Below are positions 1-10,665 of a stretch of DNA of 64,000 bases, one piece after another. The DNA comes from Xestospongia muta. Taxonomy: Eukaryota; Porifera; Demospongiae; Haplosclerida; Petrosiidae. A model generated the notes under the pieces. That model searched no databases, was not told where the DNA came from, and saw nothing but the letters and a program-made list of their open reading frames with translations. Positions within the stretch are counted from its first letter, which is position 1. Each line of letters opens with the position of its first letter. The stretch is taken from assembly GCA_963693285.1 (NCBI GenBank), contig OY848924.1, forward strand, positions 7,116,400-7,180,399, read 5' to 3'. Position numbers and translations under genes: made by a program.

Positions 1-420
1 AATAATACCTGAAGTAGTTCTCCACTCCCCTAATGCTAATAGTGTGCAGACGTTAGTCTGGATAGAAGATAAGGATCAGTAACGTCTACTATAAAATTTG
101 TGTCATTAATTATGTACCTGTCCCTATGATAATACATTAATTAGATTACATCATTTTTCTATTTTATAGTAGTTTGCAATGTTTCATGACATATTCAAAA
201 TATGTACATAGTTATGAAAGTTTGGTGTACATAATTGCAATAACTTCTTTCGTATGAAAATATGATACGCGTTAGCAGTTTATACTAAAAAATGATTTTA
301 TTTTGTCACCATTGTAGCAATGAAATTCCATCCTGTAAACACACGAAATAGGCAGAAGTAGCTAGTCTAAAGAAGCCATAAGACGCAGGTTAAAATTGAC
401 CCCTCCTTCGAGGTGTGTGA
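1..420. other. Upstream intergenic sequence, no gene seen
   Basis: AT-rich sequence without a convincing exon on either strand. It presumably contains the promoter and 5' UTR of the methyltransferase gene that starts at 421. No TATA-like element can be assigned with confidence. Confidence 0.5.
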
Positions 421-1255
421 ATGGATATAAAGTACAAAGCAAAGAGCTACTGGGATGCTAGATACAAAGACGAAGACTACTTTGAGTGGTTTGGGGGACT
501 TCAGGCATTTCAATCTTTACTTTTGCCTCAGTTACTTACTAATGAATGTATCCTGATTTTGGGCTGTGGTAACAGCAATATGAGTTCGTAAAAAATTAGA
601 TAACCTTTACTTTACTCTGCATCTTTAGGTGAAGATCTTTATCGATGTGGCTATTGCAACATCACTAACGTTGACTTCTCGGAGACAGTCATTAATAAAA
701 TGGCTGCTAAAACTAACCATTTGAAACCTATGTCATGGCTTGTGATGGATATACTTGATCTGAAGTTTCCTGACAAATATTTTGATGTAGTAATTGACAA
801 AGGTACTATTGACTCACTCATGGTAGATCAGGGAAGTCCATGGGAGCCAAAAGAAGAGGTCCTACTGGATGTTAGGAAAGCTTTGAGTGAGGTATGGATT
901 GTCACATATCTAGTCGTTATCGAGGGAGGTGGGACTAGCTACGCTAGACTAGCTTTATCTATTTAACTTATAGACTTCTAGGGTCCTCAAACCTGGTGGT
1001 CGTTTTATTTCAATAACATTCTCTCAACCTCACTTCAGAGGTCACATGATGGCTAATGAGCAATTTGATTGGTCTGTGACTCACGATACATTTGGTGATA
1101 CATTTCATTACTTTTTCTATGTGGCTACTAAGGGTCAAAGACTACATGTCGGACAGGACTATAGTTATTACCATTTATATCATATGAAACCAACACGGAT
1201 GTTATATTTTGAAGACAGAGATGATGAAGAATTTCTTTTTAAAATAGAGATATAA
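421..1255 (+). CDS. EEF1AKMT4: EEF1AKMT4-like class I methyltransferase
   Basis: Three exons, 421..583, 629..886 and 982..1255, join in frame to about 231 residues. The start ATG is followed by KSYWDARY and YFEWFGG. The SAM-binding glycine motif LGCGNSNMS spans the first splice, then come a NVDFS acidic-loop segment, a DVVIDKGTIDSL motif, VLKPGGRFISITFSQPHFR and an acidic C-terminus ending FLFKIEI. Order and spacing match vertebrate eEF1A lysine methyltransferase 4, the methyltransferase encoded beside ECE2, which modifies translation elongation factor 1A in the cytosol. I placed the splice sites (GT at 584 and 887, AG at 628 and 981) because only these restore the family motifs. The first intron is only 45 bp. 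An AATAAA at about 1296 fits as poly(A) signal. Substrate assignment is by family resemblance only. Confidence 0.88.
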
Positions 1256-1431
1256 TGCAATGATGTTGTAATTACACATACTTATTTTAATTAACAATAA
1301 ATATAATTAATAAAGAAATAGTACATCCTCTCATCTCAGAATGATTGATAAAAATTTTCAACAATTACAAAAATAGTGTTACACTGAAACAATATAAGGG
1401 ATTAATATTATAATAATACAAATATAAGATT

Positions 1432-2916
1432 TTATTTCTTGAAACTTGGTTTTAGCTGGGGTTTTGACCACGCCACAACGATCTTCCTTTTCCCAGTATA
1501 AGGCTATTCCAAATATAAGGGAAACAATTCAAGTACAACACATAAACCTCTTATTATAAGCACCTGTCGTCCATGTGATACGCGGAAGTTATCAATCATT
1601 ACTATATCTCCTTTTTCCCATCTATTAAAGACCATGTTCTTATAAATAGTATATCTAACATGAGTTACGTCTGCAAGAGGTATCTCTGAACTATCTCCAA
1701 AACATGTATGCATGGCCATATTTTTAGGACCTGGATAAAAGAAGGATAATGTTCGTTATTTTTAGCTATTATTGTGACGTCACCTTTGACAGTGACAATA
1801 GATAGTTGAAGTATCCACATAAGCCATGAGAAAATGAGATAATAAATTTCTTTCAGTCTCCGATAAATGTGTCCAAATTCTTGATGAAACATGCCCCAAT
1901 GAAATACCTAATAAATTTAATGGATTGATGGATGAATAAATGGATGATAGACCAATGAATGATTGGATATCTAAACTTACAGCAAGATGATTAAACCAAA
2001 TTTTCTCTCCTGTTATTGGATGTAGCTCTACTGCTAGTGCCTTGTTACTGATACAAAGATGATTGTTAGTCTATTAGTTTATATAGAATAGAAATTTACA
2101 TAGTAAGGATGACTCTACTTACTCCCCATTCAAAGTTCATCCCTGATTTTACCAGCTCTTGTTCTACGACTTCTTTATCTTTTGTATTAAACACAGCTTG
2201 CCATCCTTTCATGAGAAGAGGCTCAGAAAAGTACCCCTTCTTAGCTGGATAGTTGCGTATATACATGACGCCTTTTGTCTCAAATTTATCCCTAACTTTA
2301 GGATCTAGTTGCTCATACACCTTCCTAATGGAAGGACAGATGGAATAAAGGAATGTTGTCATGGATACAGTTATACCTGTAATCACAGAGAGACGTTTCT
2401 CCACCTAAAGAAGTGGGAGCTTCAAGACAACAGAAGAACAAACGTTTTGGAGGTGCTGGAAGAAAGGACATCTCTAGATGTTGTGGAATGGGATAGCGAG
2501 GAGGTAGCTCACTGGCAGAGAAAACAAACTAGAGAGAGAGACAAGAGTTTAATCCTTTTAAGTGTATAGTATATATTTCACATGAGTCCCAGGAATTAAT
2601 TGACGTGGAGAAGTCCCTCGATATTCGTTACTCAATTCTTTTTCGATACTTTGGACAACTTCCTGAAAATGAATGGCTTCTTCTACTGAGAATCCTTTAA
2701 AAAGAATAGCACCTACAAATGGGGAGGGAGCAATAGTAAATGTCTTCGTCATACTGTACCATATTTTAGTAATTGTTCATCCAACGTCTCCTGGTTTTCG
2801 TTGATCCATTGTTTGAGATAATCAACACTGCTGCTTTCCACGTTCTTCGGTTTAATGACCAAAGGCAACGTGTCACCATCAGGGCTTGTAACAAAGGATA
2901 CTCCTAAGACAGCCAT
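1432..2916 (-). CDS. Clavaminate-synthase-like TauD/TfdA oxygenase
   Basis: Eight exons on the minus strand, 2760..2916, 2582..2712, 2377..2528, 2123..2324, 1981..2040, 1784..1907, 1564..1730 and 1432..1503, join with consistent phases to 354 residues. The order matches the plant clavaminate-synthase-like protein At3g21360: KYGAILFKGF near the N-terminus, YRGTSPR, an HLEM box giving the first metal-ligand His and Glu (HxE), GGETSL, KGWQAVFNTKDKEVVEQEL, EKIWFNHLA, then WEKGDIVMIDNFRVSHGR holding the distal His and the Arg that binds 2-oxoglutarate. All cofactor ligands expected of a Fe(II)/2-oxoglutarate dioxygenase are therefore present. The substrate is unknown; animal members are uncharacterised to my knowledge. 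It is convergent with the methyltransferase, with 176 bp between the two stop codons. The exon 3 acceptor is preceded by a CT run. Confidence 0.85.
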
Positions 2917-3918
2917 TAGGTATCCAAATTTTTAACCCCTTCTTTTCAAAGTTTTATAATTGCATTTATTCTCGACAGCAAAAGTTGCACGTTGTGAATT
3001 GATTACCTTGTCTAGAGGAGCTAAAGGAAACGAGGTTATAAAGTTAGATAGAAGGAACAAAAGATAATGAACAAGAATGTTTAGGTAAGGGTTTTATTTT
3101 TGTAACATAAAAAGGGACATAATGATATTACATAAGTAATATGAAATGAACGCAATAAAACAAATATTTTGACACAAGTAGACAAGTACACGATTAGTGT
3201 CATGCTCAGTATTAGAGAATTGAAAAGTGTACTTATCAAGTATTGTATAGTACATGTAAAGTACATTCATAATAGACAGTAATCACTTTGTATCCATTCA
3301 ACAGTTTCAGAACTATTATTATCATCGTTAAAACAGCCACCACAAATGTTTGCATCTTTTTTGCGAGTGTTTTCTTTGTTATATTGATTTGTGATTGAGT
3401 TGATTTTGACATAGTTGCTATATTTGTTGTTCTTTTCTTCTTAGTATTTAATGAACTGGCTACTAAAAGGAGAAATTATAAGACCCAGCATTGTTAAAAA
3501 AAGCATTTAATAATAGGAACGTCAACTATCTTATCTATTTTTGTTTCTTCTCAAGATTGTTGTAATTGAAATCTGCTGTTGAAGGATCTGTTGTGTTCTT
3601 CTTGTCTTCCTCCTATGACTATCCAGATTATGACTGATCTTATGAGTCTTGTTAGACAACACATAGTTACCTCAACTACAGTAATAAATGTACCACAGAG
3701 TAAACAAAAAGGTACACAACATACTTTCTGTTTTTGTTTGATTATCTTCATAATATAAAATGGAACCTTTTGTACCAAGGTTTAAATTATCTGTCCTACA
3801 CATAGTATACCAGGTAGTCTACTTGTTATTTTTTTATTTTGTTTTCGTATGTTGTGATATTATTTCAGTAGTTTGATAGTTATGAACAACTAGTGTTTAA
3901 TTTGTTTTGCTGTTGTTG
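2917..3918. other. Intergenic; weak minus-strand coding traces
   Basis: About 1 kb without a firm gene. On the minus strand, 3267..3440 reads as a short Asn/Lys-rich frame with a CGGC and a WIQSDYC motif before a stop, vaguely like the C-terminal zinc motif of some DDE transposases. A second minus-strand frame at 3551..3735 is Cys-rich and hydrophobic. Neither has a clear start or splice partner, so I treat both as unproven remnants. Confidence 0.3.
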
Positions 3919-3999
3919 AAGGTTAAAATTATTAAGAAAGTTGAAGAAGTTATAAAGATGTCTCCTCAAGCAAAGATAATGATGGCTGACTTGTCATCA

Positions 4000-4002
<3 letters not shown>

Positions 4003-4052
<50 letters not shown>
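4003..4052. repeat. (CT)n microsatellite
   Basis: About 25 uninterrupted CT units, upstream of the aPKC-like fragment. Not attached to any acceptor I can assign. Confidence 0.95.
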
Positions 4053-4054
<2 letters not shown>

Positions 4055-4553
4055 GACCATCTCAAAGAAAGCTACTATTAGGGTAAGACTACAGATATAG
4101 ACTTCTATCTAAGTCTTAATCCATGTATTCAAATACTAAATGTACCAGTTATGTGATTTACACTTTAAGCTATTATACATAACAATGATGGAAAAGAGAC
4201 CAATGTCACATAATCATTCATTAATAATACATTTTGTCATTGAATAGAATAAACCATATGTAATGATACTTGATCTGTTGAGGTAGTTTCCATTGATATT
4301 TACTGAATCTTATTTCCATATTAAGTAATGATATGAAGAAGATATGCAGAGGAATTGTTGACCTGATAATAGCTAATTAATGCACAAAGAGAAGGTATGT
4401 CTGGAGACCCAATACAGTAACTAATTCATAACCTGTTTTAGCTTACACAAACAGACCTCCTTAATTTTAATATATCGTTAAAATTAAGGGGAGATAAATG
4501 TGGGGGAGACACATGATTGTAAAGATAAAAAATAATAAATAAATGATATTTAG

Positions 4554-5108
4554 CTAATGCCATTCTTCTTTATTGTCCATTGGGACATAGCATTATGAAC
4601 CATGCCTTCTATAAAACTATTGAATGGGAGTAGGTAAGTACTACAACCATGATAACTTGTTTTACTTACTTTTCTAGTTACGTTGTCGTCAGGTGACACC
4701 TCCGTACAAACCTAGAATTGATAGTGATCAAGATCCTTTAAATTTTGATCCTCAGTTTGTTACTGAACCTATCCAATTCACTCAAGATGATCCGTAAGTA
4801 CTATATAAATTACAATTATTGACCTAAAGAGACTTATAGTAGTGACATTAATATGTAGATATTGTTTTATATGTATACAATTATATAATTATAACATATT
4901 GTGTATAATAAACTGTTATCTCTAACGTTTATACTTGAAATGAGTATAATATGATGTACTATTTTATATACGATATCCTGGAAGTCTAACACTTTAATTT
5001 ATTAATCTCTTTAACCACAGTGATGTCATTATGGCCATTGATCAGTCAGAATTTGCTGGTTTTGAGTACATTAATCCTTTGCTTATGTCAAAGGTAGAAG
5101 AGGTTTAG
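4554..5108 (+). pseudogene. Atypical PKC C-terminal fragment with in-frame stop
   Basis: Three exons, 4554..4633, 4678..4793 and 5021..5108, encode the end of an AGC kinase. They read GHSIMNHAFYKTIEWE, a TAG stop, then RQVTPPYKPRI, NFDPQFVTEPIQ, and the hydrophobic motif FAGFEYINPLL ending KVEEV. The Glu in the hydrophobic motif (FEYINPLL) is the hallmark of atypical PKC (iota/zeta), where it replaces the phosphosite. The TAG at 4631..4633 lies in frame directly before a good GTAAGT donor, where a Lys-like residue is expected after the W-E pair. No exon for the kinase catalytic lobes, PB1 or C1 domains is seen upstream. This is most simply a 3' fragment pseudogene; a sequencing error in a gene whose 5' exons lie elsewhere is the alternative. 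Confidence 0.7.
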
Positions 5109-5618
5109 CTTACGTCTCCCTCTCTCTCGTTTCTCACTCTGAATATAGAATCAATATACATTTGAGTGATAATTATTTTAATTTATAATGAAAACTCTAA
5201 TCATGACATTATCAGTGGGTTATTGTAATAGGTTTTTAATGTCAAATTTTTATTGCTAATTTTTTACTTGAATTGTAAACGTTCTTGTTGGTGATCTCTA
5301 CAAAGATATGTATATGTTCATTAATCTAGATTGGTAGTTAAGTTACCAGGTAAACGATAATTTCTGAAGATCAAAAATCAATTAAAACTGGATAATGATG
5401 ACAATAATATGAGTCACGCGTTTGCTGGCTGAAAACAGGAAGTACAGTGTGATGTCGTGCATTCTGATTGGTCAGTTATAAGTTCCCGCCATTATGATAT
5501 TAATTCAAACATTACAGCACGGGCACACGCGCAAGATTGCTTGTAAGAGAACTGAGACCCATGATCCTTATTATGACTCATAATAAAAGGTTGGAGCTCT
5601 GTCGGCCATGTTCATATC

Positions 5619-5707
5619 ATCGTTGGATCGTCTCGTCGTTGGATCTTCTCGTCGTTGGATCGTCTCATCGTTGGATCTTCTCGTCGTTGGATCTTCTCAT
5701 CGTTGGA
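5619..5707. repeat. Tandem TCGTTGGATCTTC array
   Basis: About six copies of a 15-16 bp unit resembling TCATCGTTGGATCGTC, alternating between GATCGTC and GATCTTC versions. Confidence 0.85.
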
Positions 5708-6102
5708 TTCATCTTTTCTTTTTTTGTCATCCTTTTCTTAATTTTTGTAACTTTTCTTTTTTTTAATTTCTTCATTTCTTTCTCTATTGATTGTTTAATT
5801 CCTTTTTATTTCTACAGATCTTACTTAGACTGAAGTTCTCTGATGTGTTTTGATGTTCTCATACCTCAGTGATGTTCTCTGACTGTTCTAACTCTGGTGT
5901 TTTTTGATCTTCTCTCACTGTTCTGATGTTCTCTGATATTGCTGACTGTTCCAGCTCCTGTCTGAAGTTCTCTGGATGCAAAAGATGAGTCGCTCTCCTG
6001 CACAGTCTCTCCTGTCTTCCTTCCAGCCTTCTTTCCTCTTCTTTTTTTTTATTTATTTTATTTTTTTTGGGCTATCCAGCCCACACAAATCCTATTAATT
6101 AT

Positions 6103-6177
6103 CTTCCCCCTGCCGCCTGGCGGCCTCCAAAAAAAATTTTTTTTTAACATCCGAGGCCGCCAGGTGGCGGGGGGAAG
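6103..6177. repeat. GC-rich inverted repeat (hairpin)
   Basis: The left arm 6103..6127 and right arm 6153..6177 are complementary at 23 of 25 positions. The 25-bp spacer is itself an A-run followed by a T-run, so the whole 75 bp can fold into one nearly continuous stem. The arms are strongly GC-rich in an AT-rich neighbourhood. Confidence 0.9.
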
Positions 6178-6649
6178 CTCTGATCTTCTAGGGTGCGTGT
6201 GTGTTGGTGGTCCCTTTTCACTTCCTCTGTCTCTCTTCACTCTCTATCCATTCACTGTCACTATCAGTTCATAACTACTCTCTTTTTCTTTCCCTGCAGG
6301 AGCAGCACTGGTGAAAAAGGTGAGCTGTCTCTCCATCCATCCACTTCTCATCCATTCTTTAGCTATCCAGTTGTTATTCTCTCTTTCTCCCTCTATGTTC
6401 TCAACTTGTGGACTGATGACTGGACTCTTGGGAACTCTCTATCTTCTCTTTTCTACAATTGCTGGATTGGAGACCTTCACTGGACTTCTTGGGGACTCTT
6501 CAACTACAGAGACTGTTTTTTTTTGTTTTTTAGTTGCCATTTTTTCTGTTAATTTTTTTTCTTTATAGTTTTTTCTTTTATAATTTGTTATTGTATGTAT
6601 TAATTTTCTTTAAAAAACATTTTTCACCAAAATTTGTCAAGTCAATTAT

Positions 6650-6780
6650 AACTTTAGTTTCAAAGATTCAATAATTATTTTTTTAGAATTCAAATTATAA
6701 CTTAGTTTCAAAGATTCAATAATTATTTTTTTTAGTTTCAAAGATTCAATAATTATTTTTTTTAGAATTCAAATTCTTTG
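6650..6780. repeat. Short tandem repeat, three copies
   Basis: Three copies of a unit containing TTTCAAAGATTCAATAATTA followed by a T-run. Confidence 0.8.
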
Positions 6781-7949
6781 AAATTCTAATGCTACAATAA
6801 GTTTACTTATGATTGCTGTTGTATACTATAATCATACTGAATTCTATCTTTTTACAAACTATAGTATTATGTATCATTTTATACCTATGTCAATCACTTC
6901 TTTATTATTGTTAATTACTCATTTAGCTTTACAAGAAAATACATTAATTTTAATTAATAATAAATAATAAATTTTTTACCAAAAATTAATTAAAAATCTA
7001 TTAAAGCGTTTTTCTCGTTAGTCGTGTGCTAATGATTGATATTTTCCCGCCATAATGGTTGTCACGCGTTTTTTTGCTAGTTGTGTACACGTGCTGGTAA
7101 TATTTTTCCCGCCAGATTAATGTGGTTTAATTTCTGTTTCAGTGTTTACTTCAATCAAAGATAAACACTTATCTTTGCTTTAATCAAGTACTTTTTAGAT
7201 ATTTATTTCTTTTAATCATTAAAATTAAAGTTCATTTATCGTTTAATCTGTTTTTGTTGTTTGATCGTTTAATTTGAAGTTTAGGGTTCAGTGTCTACAC
7301 ACAAATTTTATGACACTTCTTTTAAATGTAGATATGATAGAAAATTTATAGCATTAAATTTGTGTCATCATTACCACGTAATCGTAAATACAAAATTGAG
7401 CATAGAACTGAGTTCCATGAAGATTTTAAATATAAATTTAATAAAACATGGAATATTCCTATTCTAATCCAAATTTGTTTTAGATAATCCTATAATATAC
7501 AAAAAGTAGATTATGTGAAAAAAAGTACGATTCATTTTAAATTATAGATACTTCAGGCTAAACTAGGAGGTATAACTGGTTTGTCTTGGTCTATAGTACT
7601 GGTTTGATTGAGATTTCATAGATATTCTGAAAAAAGAGAAATTTACAACGTTTTTCAACAGTAGTTTATTTGCGGTCTAGTTTTAATACCAGTAATCTCT
7701 TCTTATCTAGTCAAAACAATATCTTATTAATATTTGTGTAATCACATTTTACTCTCATAAAAATATATTCTAAACTAAGAGCATCCTCTATATTGAACTC
7801 TCCTCAATGTCCTAATCCAGTCCATGCTAATGTCCCAAAGTGTCCACTACAGAGAGGTTCACAACTTAAAAGGATGTGTTCATTATAGACACTTTAAAAA
7901 CTTTATCTTTCTTGGATATATAATATCCTTTACCTTCCAGTCCATACAT

Positions 7950-9452
7950 GAACTAGACCACACCATGCACTACTTATATATACATGTACTTACTTTCTAA
8001 TCGATCTGCATTAAGTGTCCATCCAACCAAGTATCAGCCAAGGCATATACAAATGCTTATTGTTACACTAATAGCTAATCAAACAGTCAGTTGAGTGCTT
8101 TGTTGACCATTAGCAACATAGAGGACACTGTTGACTGTGAGGAGAGGTGTAATTGAAGGAGAGTAACTGTTTGTTGCAATCAATACATCAACCCTATAGA
8201 ATTAAAAATCAAGAAAAATCTAATATTCTAATCCTGTACTCTATACCAAATATTCCTAAACTGACCACTACAAGGACACTCATTGATAAAACCAAAGTTA
8301 CTGTGTTCTACCTATATTCTGATAGTATATGGTTGACTGTGTGATATGATGAGATGTTCACATACCATAAATTAGGTTGGTTAGTAAACAGTGTAATTCT
8401 CTCATCTAAAAATGGTTCTATTGTTGTCCCCAAGAAAGCAAGAATCAACAGTATTAAAGCTAGAGAGAGTAGACTAGAGGTAAATAGAAGCCATTGATAG
8501 ACAAACAGTGTTCTACAATAGACAAAACTATATGTACAAAATACAATGATTATATAGAGAAGATACCTGTCAATGGAGCAAGTAACAATGTTTTACAATA
8601 AAGCTCTTGTTGGTTCTTGCAATATCAAATCTGAGGAAAAAATTCAGTGTCATCATGTAGTTATCACATGTATGTATAGTAGAGCCTGTCATAAAGAACA
8701 CTGTTAATTTAGAACATCTAACCAGTATTATTTATTTTCTGTCTAACTTGTGCTATTAATTCGTATTATTAACTTGTATTATTTACCTGTCTAAGATAGT
8801 GACAAGTACAATTGATAACAACAACAGTAGACTGAATCTAATCCTAATGGGAAATGATGATAATGTTCTAATAATGTCACATATCCACTGGTTTGTTGAC
8901 TGATTGAATAAGCCACCACAGTATCCCCGCCCAGAGAGAAATAGCTTAAGATAAAAGGATCAAACAATAATATATGTCAATTATCTGATAGAGTAATGAA
9001 GAATGGAGACAGATGATAAAAATTATAGTTGATAGACAAATTGATGGATAGAGATGGATAGTGGATGATGGATGGATATTATAGATAGCTATGTGGGACA
9101 TTAGATAGATGTATTAATAGATAATACCTACCTGTCAGTAGTCCATGTCTAATTATTGCAGTTCTAATAAACATATGAACAGTCTATACCAATATAGAGT
9201 AAGTAACACATAGTAATAGAACTTACCGAGGCAAAGTTATGTTCTTTTACTTCTACAACAGTTACAGTATCTGGTTTTGATGAGTACTCTCTTCATGTGG
9301 GAACTCTTGTGTACTTAAACCAGTAAATAAAGGAGTTAATGATTCGTCTGGAGGAGGTATTGAGGATGTGATAGGATCAAGCCGAGCTCGTAATACATTC
9401 AAGTAAGATTCATCCGTCTGGTTTATTGTGGAACCAGCTGTGGCATCTAAAT
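7950..9452 (-). CDS. Possible multi-exon membrane protein, unresolved
   Basis: Several minus-strand segments look coding, but I could not join them. 9266..9452 is an acidic, Pro-rich segment (LRARLDPITSSIPPPDESLT) between a good acceptor and a GTAACT donor. About 8777..8930 contains CGGLFNQSTNQWICDIIRT followed by a hydrophobic helix (FSLLLLLSIVLVTIL) and ends at a GTAAAT donor. About 8368..8505 contains a second helix (LLSLALILLILAFLGTTIE) and ends at a GTATGT donor. About 8575..8635 and 8060..8140 may be further exons. Splice phases between these pieces do not agree in my reading, so this could be a decayed gene or my exon borders may be wrong. Family not recognised. Confidence 0.3.
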
Positions 9453-9796
9453 CTGCAGAAAAAGTTATATATTTTTCATAAAGGGATTAAAATTTTGGAT
9501 AACTTTCTCTGGCTAATGGCTGTCCTACTTCTAGGTCTGCTGCCATATCTCTGTTTATTACTACAAGCTTATTTATTTAATATTCATAGTCTTAGGAAGT
9601 GCATCACACACCTACTTTGTGTCAATCATAGTAGTTATTTTCTCAGGTAAGTGGATATTTTCGTCGATATTTGATCTCTTCTTCCTTTTATCTGTAAACT
9701 GATCTGGTATCGTTAATATTACAAAGTTTTAGATGAGATGATATCAAGTCATTAATATTATCTCATTTTATATTTTCAGCTCCAAGTCATCAAATC

Positions 9797-10589
9797 ATGT
9801 CTGGTATTAGATACCCAGAAACCAAAGTTCTTTTACAGTTTGTGCCTATGATTCAAGACACTATGGTAGAGCCCTCTGCTTTTGCTACCAGGCTGTATTC
9901 TGAGGACATAATCGATCGACGTACTTACAGAAGAATCACAGATCACTCGGGAAGACAAGATAATATTGATAGAGCACTTGATATTGTTCAGAGTGTTGAA
10001 GCCAAATTGGAAGCCACCTCAAATGAAGAGAATCGTGTTCGTATTTTTAAACTGGTATTAAGTACTATGGACACCCAGATACCACTTGATAGTGTAGCTG
10101 AAGATATGAGGACCAGATATGAGGAAGTAAAGAAGACGTGGGTTCCACCTGAAGGTAATAATTATGTTTATTGGTTTAAGGATGATTGTATAGATTTTTC
10201 GTAGCTCCTTCACTCGAATTAAGTCCTGGAAGTATGGCAAAGCTACCTGCTAAAGATAGTACTATAAGTAAGTGTTTATGAGTTTAAATTGTTAATTATT
10301 TCTTTTCTTGATAGAACTAGATTTTGCAGATCTATCAAATGAATTGCCTGATGTAGCTGACAAGTGGCGCCCATTTGGTATTCAGTTACGAATCTCTAAC
10401 TCTAAACTTAATTCAATTCAGAATAATAATTCTAGTGATGAGGATAGATTTAGTGCTGTTTTGGAATACTGGATGGACAATCTACCAGAGAAAGCTCCAT
10501 TTACTTGGGAAACTATAGTAAAGGCTTTAGAGTCACCAAATGTTGAAAAACGAGTACTAGCTAAAAAAATTAGGGAGAAATATTTGTAA
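9797..10589 (+). CDS. CARD-like plus death-domain adaptor protein
   Basis: Three exons, 9797..10154, 10205..10267 and 10315..10589, join in phase to 231 residues. Residues about 8-105 form an alpha-helical death-fold domain most like a CARD (IDRRTYRRITD, NIDRALDIVQSVEAKL, IFKLVLSTM, IPLDSVAEDM). A short Pro-containing linker follows. Residues about 142-231 form a death domain: LDFADLSNEL, ADKWRPFGIQLRIS, AVLEYWMDNLPEKAPFTWET and a last helix of Lys/Arg/Glu. The start ATG follows a probable non-coding 5' exon, since a TTTTCAG acceptor lies 17 bp upstream. Such two-domain proteins bridge receptors or nucleating platforms to other death-fold partners in apoptosis or innate signalling; the partners here are unknown. 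Both introns are about 50 bp. Confidence 0.7.
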
Positions 10590-10665
10590 CTAAAATTTAA
10601 TTTTGGAGAGTGATTATGACGTCATGATTTTATTAGTTAATAATTTTTGTGAATCATAGTTTAAA

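Larger units (their letters stand above)
5109..7560. other. Repeat-rich intergenic region
   Basis: No gene is supported over 2.4 kb. It holds a TCGTTGGATC tandem array, long T-rich tracts, a GC-rich hairpin and a second small tandem array (all listed separately). Sequences around 5411 and 7061 share CACGCGTTT, GCTGG/GCTAG and CCCGCCA blocks in the same order, so the region may be a decayed mobile element, but I could not define its ends. The open frames at 5537..5833 and 6193..6568 are low-complexity and look non-coding. Confidence 0.4.

Noticed and set aside
5400..7100. A complete DNA transposon bounded by the CACGCGTTT blocks
   Set aside because: The blocks at 5411 and 7061 are in direct, not inverted, orientation and no target duplication or transposase was found.
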